DNA of 64,000 nucleotides from DATCBF01 sp964401995 (GCA_964401995.1 CAYOAP010000002.1:175128-239127), one strand, 5' to 3'. Shown: positions 38,553 through 47,895, counted from the first letter of the stretch. The notes: generated from the letters alone by a model not told the origin. Made by a program: numbers and translations.

Positions 38553-41500
38553 TTGAACGAGGGCAAGCAGGGTGTGAGTGGGAAAGAAAAGAGCAGCCGC
38601 AAGGCCCGCCTGCTCAGCCTCCTTGCTGTGCCCGCTCTGCTGGCCCTGCTGCTGCCCGCGGCCTACGCGATAGCCGGCAACGGCAAGTCCGTCGCCAAGG
38701 CTTCGAGCGCAACCTGCCTCGACCTGCCGGTGACGCTGATGGGCACGCCGGCCAACGACCGCCTGCGAGGCACCCCAGGGACCGACGTGATCGACGGCCT
38801 CGGCGGCAATGACCGGATCATCGGTGGTGGCGGCAACGACGTCGTCTGCGGCGGCCCGGGAGACGACCTGATCACCACCGGCAAAGGCCCGGACAAGATC
38901 TCCGGCGGCCCAGGCGACGACCACCTTCTCTCCCGGCGCGGCCCTGACTTTGTCTACGGCGGCCCCAACGACGACATCTTGAACGGCGGCCTTGGCGTCG
39001 ATGGCTGCGACGGCGGCAGCGGCGCCAACACCGAACGCCATTGCGAGAAAGATGCTCCGCCGATCACCGAAAGCGGCAAAAACCAGCCGCCCGGAGCGGT
39101 GGGCGATACCGCGACGACCGACTCCAGCACGGTCAAAGTCATCGACGTCCTCGCCAACGACACCGATGTCGACGGCGACGCGCTAACTGTCGCCTCCGTC
39201 GACACGACTGGGACCAAAGGCAAAGTCACGATCGGCGCCGGCGGCGCCAACGTCAGCTACGACCCCAACGGCCAGTTCGCGAGCCTCAAACCGGGCGAGC
39301 AGGCGACTGACTCCTTCGCCTACACGATCAGCGACGGCCACGGGCATACCTCGACGGCCGGGGTCCTGGTCACGATCACCGGCATCGACGACCCGCCGGT
39401 CGCGGTCAAAGACGCCAAAACCCTGACCGAGGACGACCCGGCGACGGCGATCAATGTGCTCGCCAACGACACCGACGTCGACGGCGGCCCGAAATCGATC
39501 GCCTCGGTCACCCAGCCGGCCAACGGCACGGTTGTGATCACCGGAGGCGGCACCGGCCTCACCTACCAGCCGGCAGCAAACTTCTGCGGGACGGACACCT
39601 TCACCTACACGCTCAACGGCGGCTCGAAAGCGACCGTCACAGCCACTGTCACCTGCGTCGACGACTTGCCGACCGCGGTCAACGACTCGAAAACGCTGAA
39701 CGAGGACGCCGGCGCCACCGCGGTCGACGTGCTCGCCAACGACACCGACATCGACGGCGGGCCGAAGTCAGTTGCCTCAGTCACCCAGCCCGCCAACGGC
39801 ACGGTCGTGATCACAGGCAGCGGCACGGGGCTGACGTACCAGCCCAACGCCAACTACTGCAACAGCCCTCCAGGCACCACGCCGGACACCTTCACCTACA
39901 CGCTCAATGGCGGCTCCAGCGCCACCGTCTCGGTCACGGTCGAATGTGTCGACGACCCGCCAACGGCGGTCAATGACTCGAAAACCGTGGTTGAGGACGC
40001 CAGCGCGACGGCGGTCGACGTCCTCGCCAACGACACCGACACCGACGGCGGCCCGAAATCCGTCGCCTCGGTGGTCCAGCCCGCCAACGGCACGGTGGTC
40101 ATCACGGGCGGCGGCACCGGGCTCACCTACGCGCCGAACGCCAACTACTGCAACAGCCCTCCAGGCACCACGCCGGACACCTTCACCTACACCTTGAACG
40201 GCGGCTCCAGCGCCACCGTCTCGGTCACGGTCACCTGCGTCGATGATCCGCCGGTTGCCGTCAACGACTCGAAAACGCTGAACGAGGACGCCGGCGCCAC
40301 CGCGGTCGACGTCCTCGCCAACGACACCGATGTCGACGGCGGCCCGAAATCGATCTCGTCCGTGGTCCAGCCCGCCAACGGCACGGTGGTCATCACCGGT
40401 GGTGGGACGGGTTTGACCTACCAGCCGAACGCCAACTACTGCAACAACCCCCCAGGGACGAGCCTGGACACCTTCACCTACACCCTGAATGGCGGCTCCG
40501 TGGGCACTGTCTCGGCCAAAGTCGAATGTGTCGATGATCCACCGGTTGCCGTCAACGACTCGAAAACGCTGAACGAGGACGCTGGCGCGACGGCTGTTGA
40601 CGTGCTCGCCAACGACACCGACATCGACGGCGGGCCGAAGTCAGTTGGCTCAGTCACCCAGCCCGCCAACGGCACGGTCGTGATCACCGGCGGCGGCACC
40701 GGCCTCACCTACGCGCCCAACGCCAACTACTGCAACAGCCCCCCAGGAACCACTCCGGACACCTTCACCTACACGCTCAATGGCGGCTCGACCGCGACCG
40801 TGTCCGCCACCGTCACCTGCGTCGACGATCCGCCTGTCGCCGTCAACGACTCGAAAACGATCACCGAGGACGACCCGGCGACAGCGATCAATGTGCTCGC
40901 CAACGACACCGATGTCGACGGCGGCCCGAAATCGATCTCGTCGGTCACCCAGCCGGCCAATGGCACGGTGGTCATAACCGGCGGCGGCACGGGCCTCACC
41001 TACCAGCCCAACGCCAACTACTGCAACAACCCCCCAGGCACAAGCCCCGACACCTTCACCTACACACTCAACGGTGGCTCAACCGGGACCGTGTCGGTCA
41101 CGGTCACCTGCGTCGATGACCCGCCGACCGCGGTCAACGACTCGAAAACGATCACCGAGGACGACCCGGCTACGGCGATCAACGTGCTCGCCAACGACAC
41201 CGACCCCGATGGCGGCGCCAAACTGGTCACCGTTGTCACCCAGCCGGCCAACGGCACGGTGGTCATAACCGGCGGCGGCACGGGCCTCACCTACCAGCCC
41301 AACGCCAACTACTGCAACGAACCTCCGGGGACGACGCCGGACACCTTTGAATACACGATCACCGGCGGCTCGAAAGCGACCGTCTCGGTCAAGGTCACCT
41401 GCGTCAACGACCCGCCGACCAACATCTCGATCTCGAAATCGAGCGTCGCCGAGAACCAGTCCACCGGCACCACGGTGGGGGTCTTCTCGACAACTGACGT

Positions 41501-44435
41501 CGATGTCGGCGACAGCTTCACCTACACCCTGGTCGCTGGCGCTGGCTCCGCAGACAACGGCAGCTTCACGATCAGCGGCAACGAACTGAAAACCGCTGAA
41601 AGCTTCAACTTCGAGGCCAAGGCGAGCTACTCGATCCGGGTCAAAACCACCGACTCCGGCAGCGCCGGCTTCGAAAAACAGCTGACGATCACGGTCGAAA
41701 ATGTCAACGACCCGCCGACCAACATCCTGCTCTCAAAATCCAACATCGACGAGAACGAACCGGCCGGGACCGAAGTCGGCGCCTTCTCGACCACTGACGA
41801 GGATGTCGGCGACAGCTTCACGTACACCCTGGTCGCCGGCGCCGGCTCCGAAGACAACGGCAGCTTCGAAATCGCCGGCAACAAGCTCAAAGCCAAATCG
41901 AGCTTCAACTTCGAGGCCAAGGCCAGCTACAAAATCCGGGTCCAGACCAAAGACAGCGGCAACGCGACCTTCGTGAAGGAATTCACGATCGCGGTCAACG
42001 ATGTCAACGACCCGCCGACGACCCAGCCCGACAGCTATACCGGCGCGGTCGGCAACACCAAGGCGACTCTGGCGATCACCGTCTCAGGCGAGCCGAGCGT
42101 CGGGCTCAGCGGCATGAGCGGGAACGTTCCCAGCGCCAACGACTCCGACGAAGACGCCGGCGACTCGATTTCGGTCGTGCCGGAAACGGTCTCGACCACC
42201 GGCGGCGGCACGGCGGAAATCAAAGCCGACGGCAGCTTCATCTACCTGCCTGGGGTCGGCGACAAGAACCAGAGCGACAGCTTCACCTACAAAGTGACCG
42301 ACGGCGAAGCAACCACGCCGGGGACGGTCACGGTCGGGATCGACAACACGCTCATCTGGTACGTGAACAGCGGCGCTGCCTCCGAAGGCGACGGCCGCTC
42401 CAGCGCTCCGCTCAAAACCCTCGACGAAATCAATGGCGCCAGCGGCGCCGGTGACGTTGACGGCTCGGCCGACTACATCTTCATCGAGAACTCCGGCACC
42501 TATGCCGAAGGCCTGCCCCTCGAGGCCAACCAGAAGCTGGTCGGTGCGCCGCAGGGCCTCGACGTCCCCGGTCACTCCGGGCTGGTCGCCCCCAGCGGGG
42601 GGTCCAATCCCGCGGTGACCAATACCAGCGGCGACGCGATCGTCCTCGCCAACGGATCCGAAGTCCAGCGCGTCGATGCCAGCAGCGCATCCGGCGTCGG
42701 GATCAAAGGAGTCGGTGTGACCACCGCCACGGTTGGCGCCAGCACCAAAGTCAGCGGCAATAGCGGCGGCGGAGTTGCGCTCAGCGGCGCCGCCGGCGGC
42801 GAAATCTCGATCGGCTCGACGATCGAAAACGAGACCGGCAGCGTCGTTTCCGTCTCCAACCGCAACAGCGGCACGGTCACCCTCAGCGGGCCGATCACCT
42901 CCAGCAATGGCGGCGTCATCGCCAGCAGCAACACCGGCGCCCACGTCAGCTACACCGGCGCCCTGCACCTGACCCGCTCGGGCGGCAGCGAAACCTTCGC
43001 CGCAACCGGCGGCGGTGGGGTCAAGGCGACCAACAGCGACAACCAGCTGAGCTCGGGCTCGGGCGCGGCGGTCAAAGTCACCAGCACCACGATCGACAGC
43101 GGCGGCCTCAACTTCAAGAGCGTCAGCTCCAGCGGCGCCAGCGACGGGATCGTGCTTGAAAACACCGGCGAAACCGCCGGCTTGACCGTGACCGGCACCG
43201 GCAGTGCGGCCAGCGGCGGCACGATCCAGAGCTCGACTAGCGCCGGGATCCTGCTCAACAACACCTCCGCGGTCAGCCTCGCCTCGGTCAAAGTCAGCGG
43301 CGGCGGTGACGACGGCATCCGCGGCACCGGCGTCAAAGGCCTCTCCCTCACCGGCAGCTCCGAAATCACCAACAACGGCAACGCGGTGACCGAGGACGGC
43401 CTCGACTTCACCAATCTGACCGGTACCGTCAACCTGACCAAAGCGACCGTCTCCGGCAGCGCCGACCGCAACGTCGCCGTCGTCAACGAAAGCGGCACGG
43501 TCAACGCCACCTTCAAAGAAGGCGCCTATTCGAACACGAACAGCTCGGCAGTCGGCGGCGACTCGATCTTCTTCGAAGGAACCAACACCGGCACGATCGG
43601 GGTCAATGTTGAAAAAGCGACCTTCACCAACAACAAAGGCGACCACGTGCAGGTCACCACAGACGCTGCCAACACGGTCTCCGAGAACGTGACGATCAAA
43701 GAAAACACGATGTCGAACACGGTCGGCCAGCCAGGCGGGTCCGTCACCCTCAACCCCGGTGGCAACGCGACGATGGAAGCGGCCGTGCAGAACAACAACA
43801 TCCAGGGCGCCCGGATCGAGGCGATTACCGTCGACACGCCCGGCAGCGCCGGCTCGCCGCAGCCGGCGCAGGTCAACGCGCGGATCGAAGGCAACACGAT
43901 CGGCGCGCCCGGCACGGCCAACTCCGGCTCCTCGTCCGGCAACGACATCGGCGTCACCTCCAACGGCTCGGCGACGATCAAGGCCGTGGTCGCCAACAAC
44001 AACGTCTACCGCTATATCAACCAGGCTGGCATCGAACTGGGCCAGGGCGATGGCGTCGGCACGCTTGACGCCACCGTGCGCGGCAACACGATCGCCAGCC
44101 CCGACACGACCTTCGGGACCTTCGGCATCTTTGTCGAAATCGGCTTCGAAGAAGGGGTGGGCGACACCGGAACGTCTTGTCTCGACATCGGCGGCGCCGG
44201 CGGCCTCGCCAACGTGCTGACCGGGTCGGCCACCGCCGGCAACGCCGACATCCGTTTCCCGATGCGTGGCGACGCAACCGCCCAGCTGGCTGGCTACGGC
44301 GGCGGCGAAACCGACACAGCGGCGGTCAACGCCTACCTCGCCGGGCGCAACACCGCGCCTGAGGGCGTCAAAGCGACCCAGCCCGGCGCAGGATCCAAGT
44401 ACAAACAGGTGGCCTCGTGCCCGACGCCCCCGTAA
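38553..44435 (+). CDS. Giant secreted surface protein with RTX, tandem Ig-like, cadherin-like and beta-helix regions
   Basis: 1960 aa from a TTG with GGGAGA upstream. A signal peptide (LLSLLAVPALLALLLPAAYAIAG) is followed by RTX-like repeats (NDRIIGGGGNDVVCGGPGDD), then one VCBS-like domain. Seven tandem Ig-like repeats follow (VLANDTD..., each ending near TCVDDPP), and two cadherin-like domains (SKSSVAENQSTGTTVGVFST). A long right-handed beta-helix fills the rest (GSEVQRVDASSASGVGIKGV to EGNTIGAPGT). The C-terminal signature C-L-D-I-G-G ... L-A-G-Y-G-G ... A-V-N-A-Y-L occurs before the last Cys. There is no LPxTG. It is probably an adhesin or cell-surface fibre. Three tail-collar genes follow 11 nt later and may work with it. 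Confidence 0.88.
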   Translation: MNEGKQGVSGKEKSSRKARLLSLLAVPALLALLLPAAYAIAGNGKSVAKASSATCLDLPVTLMGTPANDRLRGTPGTDVIDGLGGNDRIIGGGGNDVVCGGPGDDLITTGKGPDKISGGPGDDHLLSRRGPDFVYGGPNDDILNGGLGVDGCDGGSGANTERHCEKDAPPITESGKNQPPGAVGDTATTDSSTVKVIDVLANDTDVDGDALTVASVDTTGTKGKVTIGAGGANVSYDPNGQFASLKPGEQATDSFAYTISDGHGHTSTAGVLVTITGIDDPPVAVKDAKTLTEDDPATAINVLANDTDVDGGPKSIASVTQPANGTVVITGGGTGLTYQPAANFCGTDTFTYTLNGGSKATVTATVTCVDDLPTAVNDSKTLNEDAGATAVDVLANDTDIDGGPKSVASVTQPANGTVVITGSGTGLTYQPNANYCNSPPGTTPDTFTYTLNGGSSATVSVTVECVDDPPTAVNDSKTVVEDASATAVDVLANDTDTDGGPKSVASVVQPANGTVVITGGGTGLTYAPNANYCNSPPGTTPDTFTYTLNGGSSATVSVTVTCVDDPPVAVNDSKTLNEDAGATAVDVLANDTDVDGGPKSISSVVQPANGTVVITGGGTGLTYQPNANYCNNPPGTSLDTFTYTLNGGSVGTVSAKVECVDDPPVAVNDSKTLNEDAGATAVDVLANDTDIDGGPKSVGSVTQPANGTVVITGGGTGLTYAPNANYCNSPPGTTPDTFTYTLNGGSTATVSATVTCVDDPPVAVNDSKTITEDDPATAINVLANDTDVDGGPKSISSVTQPANGTVVITGGGTGLTYQPNANYCNNPPGTSPDTFTYTLNGGSTGTVSVTVTCVDDPPTAVNDSKTITEDDPATAINVLANDTDPDGGAKLVTVVTQPANGTVVITGGGTGLTYQPNANYCNEPPGTTPDTFEYTITGGSKATVSVKVTCVNDPPTNISISKSSVAENQSTGTTVGVFSTTDVDVGDSFTYTLVAGAGSADNGSFTISGNELKTAESFNFEAKASYSIRVKTTDSGSAGFEKQLTITVENVNDPPTNILLSKSNIDENEPAGTEVGAFSTTDEDVGDSFTYTLVAGAGSEDNGSFEIAGNKLKAKSSFNFEAKASYKIRVQTKDSGNATFVKEFTIAVNDVNDPPTTQPDSYTGAVGNTKATLAITVSGEPSVGLSGMSGNVPSANDSDEDAGDSISVVPETVSTTGGGTAEIKADGSFIYLPGVGDKNQSDSFTYKVTDGEATTPGTVTVGIDNTLIWYVNSGAASEGDGRSSAPLKTLDEINGASGAGDVDGSADYIFIENSGTYAEGLPLEANQKLVGAPQGLDVPGHSGLVAPSGGSNPAVTNTSGDAIVLANGSEVQRVDASSASGVGIKGVGVTTATVGASTKVSGNSGGGVALSGAAGGEISIGSTIENETGSVVSVSNRNSGTVTLSGPITSSNGGVIASSNTGAHVSYTGALHLTRSGGSETFAATGGGGVKATNSDNQLSSGSGAAVKVTSTTIDSGGLNFKSVSSSGASDGIVLENTGETAGLTVTGTGSAASGGTIQSSTSAGILLNNTSAVSLASVKVSGGGDDGIRGTGVKGLSLTGSSEITNNGNAVTEDGLDFTNLTGTVNLTKATVSGSADRNVAVVNESGTVNATFKEGAYSNTNSSAVGGDSIFFEGTNTGTIGVNVEKATFTNNKGDHVQVTTDAANTVSENVTIKENTMSNTVGQPGGSVTLNPGGNATMEAAVQNNNIQGARIEAITVDTPGSAGSPQPAQVNARIEGNTIGAPGTANSGSSSGNDIGVTSNGSATIKAVVANNNVYRYINQAGIELGQGDGVGTLDATVRGNTIASPDTTFGTFGIFVEIGFEEGVGDTGTSCLDIGGAGGLANVLTGSATAGNADIRFPMRGDATAQLAGYGGGETDTAAVNAYLAGRNTAPEGVKATQPGAGSKYKQVASCPTPP
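39387..41405 (+). repeat. Seven tandem Ig-like coding repeats (six of exactly 291 bp)
   Basis: The first unit is 273 bp and the next six are 291 bp each, together 673 codons. Units begin at 39387, 39660, 39951, 40242, 40533, 40824 and 41115. Units share long near-identical stretches (for example VLANDTD, QPANGTVVITG, ANYCN), showing recent duplication or gene conversion. Each has two or so Cys that could close a disulfide. Copy number may vary between strains. Confidence 0.95.
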
Positions 44436-44446
44436 GCTGATAACCG

Positions 44447-44938
44447 ATGGCCGAACCCTTTCTTGCCGAGTTGCGCCTGATGAGCTTCAACTTCGCCCCC
44501 AAAGGCTGGGCGCAGTGCAACGGGCAGTTTCTGCCGATCAACCAGAACCAGGCGCTCTTCTCGCTGCTCGGGACCACCTATGGCGGCAACGGGCAGGTCA
44601 ACTTCCAGCTGCCCGACCTGCGCGGCCGGGCGCCGCTGCACATGGGCGGCGGCTTCACCCTCGGCGAGCGTGCTGGCGAGGAGGCCCACACCCTGACCCA
44701 GTCCGAGATCCCGTCCCACACGCACCTGATCCAGGCCTCGTCGCAGACCGGCGACCAGCCAATCCCCTCGATCCTCGCTTCGGTCGACAATGTCTATCGG
44801 ACGGTTGACTCGGTGACGACGATCCATCCCGAAACGCTCGCCGCGGTCGGCGGGTCGCAGGCTCACGAGAATCGCCATCCCCTGCTCACCCTCAACTGGT
44901 GCATCGCGCTGATCGGGATCTTCCCGAGTCAGAACTGA
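44447..44938 (+). CDS. Tail-collar domain protein 1 (microcystin-dependent-protein-like)
   Basis: 163 aa. It opens MAEPFLAELRLMSFNFAPKG and has WAQCNGQFLPINQNQALFSLLGTTYGGNG, LPDLRGRAPLHMG and IPSHTHLIQ. This is the phage tail-collar domain as found in bacterial MdpB-like proteins. It ends in LTLNWCIALIGIFPSQN, the conserved C-terminus of this group. It begins 11 nt after the giant surface gene and is followed by two homologs, so the genes form one operon. Such proteins trimerise on phage tails; the chromosomal role is unclear. Confidence 0.9.
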   Translation: MAEPFLAELRLMSFNFAPKGWAQCNGQFLPINQNQALFSLLGTTYGGNGQVNFQLPDLRGRAPLHMGGGFTLGERAGEEAHTLTQSEIPSHTHLIQASSQTGDQPIPSILASVDNVYRTVDSVTTIHPETLAAVGGSQAHENRHPLLTLNWCIALIGIFPSQN

Positions 44939-44941
44939 GCC

Positions 44942-45457
44942 ATGGCCCAGCCCTACGTCGGAGAGATCAGGATGTTCGCGGGCAACTTCGCCCCTGCCGG
45001 CTGGATGCTCTGCCAGGGCCAGCTGCTGCCGATCTCCGAGTTCGAAGTTCTCTTCAACTTGATCGGCACGACCTACGGGGGCGACGGCCAGTCAACCTTC
45101 GGCCTGCCCGACCTGCAGGGCCGGGTGCCGGTGCACCAGGGCCAGGGGTCCGGGACTTCGAACTACACCATGGGCCAGACGGGGGGCGTCGAGGAAGTGA
45201 CGCTGAACACGCAGCAGATCCCGAACCACACCCACGCGATGATCGCCTCGACCGGCCCCGGCGCCAGCGCCAACCCGCAGGGCAACATCCTCGGCTCGCC
45301 GCCCGCGGTCAAACTCTTTCTTCACGAAAAACCCGAACTCGCGCTGTCGGCGAACATGGTCACCCCGGTGGGCGGCTCGCAGCCGCACGACAACCGGATG
45401 CCGGTCTTGGCGATCAACTACATAATTTCCCTCTTTGGGATCTTCCCCAGCCAGTAA
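44942..45457 (+). CDS. Tail-collar domain protein 2
   Basis: 171 aa, homologous to its neighbours: MAQPYVGEIRMFAGNFAPAG, WMLCQGQLLPISEFEVLFNLIGTTYGGDG, LPDLQGRVPVHQGQGSG and IPNHTHAMIAST, ending IISLFGIFPSQ. The start is 3 nt after the stop of protein 1, and the stop overlaps the start of protein 3 by one base. The three proteins are similar in length but divergent, which suggests a hetero-oligomer rather than simple redundancy. That is an inference. Confidence 0.9.
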   Translation: MAQPYVGEIRMFAGNFAPAGWMLCQGQLLPISEFEVLFNLIGTTYGGDGQSTFGLPDLQGRVPVHQGQGSGTSNYTMGQTGGVEEVTLNTQQIPNHTHAMIASTGPGASANPQGNILGSPPAVKLFLHEKPELALSANMVTPVGGSQPHDNRMPVLAINYIISLFGIFPSQ

Positions 45458-45981
45458 TGGACCCTTTCGTAGCCGAGATCCGCGTCTTTGGATTCAGCTT
45501 CCCCCCCAAGGGGTGGGCTTTCTGCGACGGCCAGATACTGCCGCTCTCGCAGAACACGGCGCTGTTCTCGCTGCTGGGGACGATGTACGGAGGGGACGGG
45601 AAATCGACCTTCGCGCTGCCCAACATCCAGGGCCAGGCGCTGATCAGCCAGGGCCAGGGCCAGGGCCTCTCGGTCTACTTCGAGGGGGAGTCGGTCGGCG
45701 AGCAGAACGTCACCCTGCTCGAATCGGAGATTCCCTCTCATACCCACCAGGCCAAAGCGGTCAACGAAGGCGCCAACCAGCAGGCGCCGGCCGCCAACCG
45801 GGCGCTTGCCAAATCGACTCCCGGCTTCGCTTACCAGTCGAACGCGAACGCGAATCTGGTGCAGATGAGCCCTCAGTCGGCGAGCGTCATCGGGGCCAGC
45901 TTCCCGCATAACAACATGCCGCCGTACCTGACGCTCAACTTCTGCATCGCGCTGCAGGGCGTCTTCCCGCCGCGTACGTGA
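45457..45981 (+). CDS. Tail-collar domain protein 3
   Basis: 174 aa: MDPFVAEIRVFGFSFPPKGW, AFCDGQILPLSQNTALFSLLGTMYGGDG, LPNIQGQALISQGQGQG and IPSHTHQAKAVNEGANQQ, ending LNFCIALQGVFPPRT. The ATG overlaps the stop of protein 2 by one base (TAATG); the upstream in-frame extension is a shadow. The stop overlaps the GTG of the GNAT gene (GTGA). It is the third and longest of the set. Confidence 0.9.
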   Translation: MDPFVAEIRVFGFSFPPKGWAFCDGQILPLSQNTALFSLLGTMYGGDGKSTFALPNIQGQALISQGQGQGLSVYFEGESVGEQNVTLLESEIPSHTHQAKAVNEGANQQAPAANRALAKSTPGFAYQSNANANLVQMSPQSASVIGASFPHNNMPPYLTLNFCIALQGVFPPRT

Positions 45982-46469
45982 GCGAGGCCGTGCCCGCGGT
46001 TGCGCTGCGCCCGGCAACCGAGGCCGACCGCGACTTCCTCGCCCGCGTCTACGCCAGCACCCGCGAGCAGGAACTGGCCCAGGTGCCGCTCAGCCCGGAG
46101 CAGAAGGCCGCCTTTCTCCGGCAGCAGTTCGAGGCCCAGAGCGCGCACTACGAGAGCAACTACACCGAGACCAGCTTCGACGTGGTGCTGGTCGACGGCG
46201 AGCCGGCTGGCCGCCTGATCGTCGCCCGCTGGGCCGAGGAGCTGCGGATCGTCGACATCGCGATGCTGCCGCAGCAGCGGGGACGGGGCGTGGGGGGGCG
46301 GCTGATGGGCGAGCTGCTGGCTGAGGCCGACGAGCGTGGGGTCAAAGCCAGCATCCACGTCGAGCGCGCCAACCCGGCGATGCGCTTCTACGAGCGGCTG
46401 GGATTCGTGCCGGCGGGAGAGCACGGCGTCTACCTGCTGATGGAGCGTCAGGCAAAGACCGCTTCGTAG
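45978..46469 (+). CDS. GNAT family N-acetyltransferase
   Basis: 163 aa. The GNAT fold is clear: VALRPATEADRDFLARVYAS, then GRLIVARWAEELRIVDIAMLPQQRGRGVGGRLMGELL with the acetyl-CoA pyrophosphate motif Q-x-x-R-G-x-G-x-x-L, and ANPAMRFYERLGFVP. It starts at a GTG overlapping the collar 3 stop, so it belongs to that operon. It may modify one of the surface proteins or a small molecule; the substrate is unknown. Its end overlaps the convergent DUF6916-like gene by 22 nt. Confidence 0.92.
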   Translation: MSEAVPAVALRPATEADRDFLARVYASTREQELAQVPLSPEQKAAFLRQQFEAQSAHYESNYTETSFDVVLVDGEPAGRLIVARWAEELRIVDIAMLPQQRGRGVGGRLMGELLAEADERGVKASIHVERANPAMRFYERLGFVPAGEHGVYLLMERQAKTAS

Positions 46470-46741
46470 TCGGCCCCGTCGGCGTCGGCGGCGGTGGGGA
46501 CGATGAAGATGTCGAGCGTTCCCAGGGCGGCATGGGAGAGCTGGTAGGTCGCCTGGGCCAGGACCGGCTCGGCCGGCCCGCGGAACTGCAACGTGAACGG
46601 CGGCGGCGTCGCGTTCTCACCGCCGGGCACGGCCGCCGCCTCGACCAGCTCCAGCTCAACCGCTCCCCCCTCGCCGAAATCGATCCGGTAGATCTCGCCG
46701 ATGGTCGGCGAGAATCGCTCCAGGGAGTACTCGTCGGGCAC
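46448..46741 (-). CDS. DUF6916-like protein
   Basis: 97 aa from a GTG 11 nt after the preceding stop. The single domain (LERFSPTIGEIYRIDFG, VELELVEAAAV, FTLQFRGPAEPVLAQATYQL, HAALGTLDIFIVPT, YEAVFA) matches in order the N-terminal domain of the next gene upstream. I recall this as the DUF6916 family, often beside tail-collar genes; that recall is not verified. It is a small beta-rich protein with no signal peptide. Confidence 0.65.
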   Translation of the reverse strand: MPDEYSLERFSPTIGEIYRIDFGEGGAVELELVEAAAVPGGENATPPPFTLQFRGPAEPVLAQATYQLSHAALGTLDIFIVPTAADADGADYEAVFA

Positions 46742-46752
46742 TTCGCGGCGAC

Positions 46753-47562
46753 TCAGGTGAGGCGAGCGGACTTGCGCATCTGCGTGGCCTTGCCGTCGCC
46801 GTCGATCGCGACCAGCAGCAGCTCGTAGCTGGCGCCGCGCAGCGGGGCCTTGGCGCCGAAGCGCAGCAGCGCCTGGCCGCGGCGGGGAGAGGCGGTGGCG
46901 GTGGCGACCGCCTTGCCGCGGCGCAGCAGGGTCGCCTGCAGGGTGCGGACGCTGGCGGCGTTGGCCAGCGAGACGTCGGCCAGCAGCTTGCGGCCCGAGG
47001 TCGAGCGGCTGAGCGCGACCTTGCGCAGGCGGGGAACGAGGCGCCCGTCGCCGAGGCTGGGGCGCGACGAGGTCGAGGCCCGGGCGCCGGGGTTGACCGG
47101 GTCCGGCGCCCCGTCGTCGTCGAGGCCGGGGATGCGCACGGTGCGGTCGACGATCACCTCGTAGTCCTGGCTGTCGGTGCGCTTCTCGATCGGCTCGACG
47201 AAGAGCGTGGTGCGGCCGAGGTTGGGGTGGTTGAACTCCCAGATGCCGTCGTCGAAGGCATCGCGCGCGTCGCCGCGGAAGCGCAGCGAGAAGGCGTCGT
47301 CGCTGCCCTGCAGGGACGGCACCGAGGCGGCGACCGGGAGGTCGTCGACGCTGACCAGCTCGATCTGGTGCGAGCGCCCGTTTACCGAGGCGGTGAAGTT
47401 GGAGGTGGGGAGGTTGAGGTAGGTCGAGCGCCGCAGGCCGCTGGTCGGCATCGCGCTCGCCTGGGCGGTCCCGCCGAGGCGGTTGAGGGTCCCCAGCCAG
47501 AGTGTTGCCGCGCCGGCCGCTCCCGCCTGGACGACGCTGCGTCGTGTGAGGTCGGAACCCAT
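46753..47562 (-). CDS. Exported (Tat-type) DUF6916-like protein
   Basis: 269 aa. The N-terminus has a twin-arginine motif and hydrophobic stretch (DLTRRSVVQAGAAGAATLWLG). Residues 45-150 form the DUF6916-like domain (TYLNLPTSNFTASVNGRSHQ, DAFSLRFRGDARDAFDDGIW, HPNLGRTTLFVEPIEK). The C-terminal domain is beta-rich (SVRTLQATLLRRGKAVATAT, GASYELLLVAIDGDGK), like Ig-like surface modules. It precedes the shorter DUF6916-like gene, so the two form an operon facing the collar genes. A surface role is likely. Confidence 0.7.
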   Translation of the reverse strand: MGSDLTRRSVVQAGAAGAATLWLGTLNRLGGTAQASAMPTSGLRRSTYLNLPTSNFTASVNGRSHQIELVSVDDLPVAASVPSLQGSDDAFSLRFRGDARDAFDDGIWEFNHPNLGRTTLFVEPIEKRTDSQDYEVIVDRTVRIPGLDDDGAPDPVNPGARASTSSRPSLGDGRLVPRLRKVALSRSTSGRKLLADVSLANAASVRTLQATLLRRGKAVATATASPRRGQALLRFGAKAPLRGASYELLLVAIDGDGKATQMRKSARLT

Positions 47563-47589
47563 ACTTCAATGATGCCGGATGGGGCGGCT

Positions 47590-47895
47590 TTATGCAGAGC
47601 GCGTCTGATTGTCGCGGCGGGACTTGAGCAGGACACCGAGCAGCTCGTCGATTTTCTGCTCCTGGACCAGCGGGTGCCGCAGCGGCAGGTTCGACTCGAC
47701 CTTGTAGCGGTTCCGCCTTCCCTGCCGTTCGCGGGTCAGGTAGCCCTCCTCGACCAGCTGGGAAATGATCCTGTGGGCGCCGCGCTCGGTGATCCCGACC
47801 GACGCCGCGATATCGCGCAACCGCACGTCTGGGTCGTGGGCCACGCAGAGGAGGACGTGGGCGTGGTTGGTGAGGAAGTCCCAGTCGCCGCTCAT
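47590..47895 (-). CDS. Small winged-helix transcriptional regulator (MarR-like)
   Basis: 101 aa. It reads MSGDWDFLTNHAHVLLCVAH, then VRLRDIAASVGITERGAHRIISQLVEEGYLTRERQGRRNRYKV, a clear winged helix-turn-helix. There is no ligand domain. It starts at the ATG with a TATTGT hexamer 7 nt upstream, a leaderless pattern; a GTG at 47904 is also possible. It lies between the DUF6916-like operon and the ice-binding-like gene and probably controls one or both, perhaps through the palindrome at 47933. Confidence 0.88.
   Translation of the reverse strand: MSGDWDFLTNHAHVLLCVAHDPDVRLRDIAASVGITERGAHRIISQLVEEGYLTRERQGRRNRYKVESNLPLRHPLVQEQKIDELLGVLLKSRRDNQTRSA

Noticed and set aside
42084..43646. 520-codon open frame antisense to the beta-helix region of the giant protein
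   Set aside because: It reads as repeated Val/Ala/Asp-rich peptide, a shadow of the repeats.
38553..44435. Tandem 291-bp repeats as a CRISPR array
   Set aside because: The units are in-frame protein domains with no short repeat-spacer pattern.
44447..45981. Prophage remnant, from the tail-collar genes
   Set aside because: No other phage gene (capsid, portal, terminase, tape measure, integrase) is near. The trio is linked to a surface protein and a GNAT gene.
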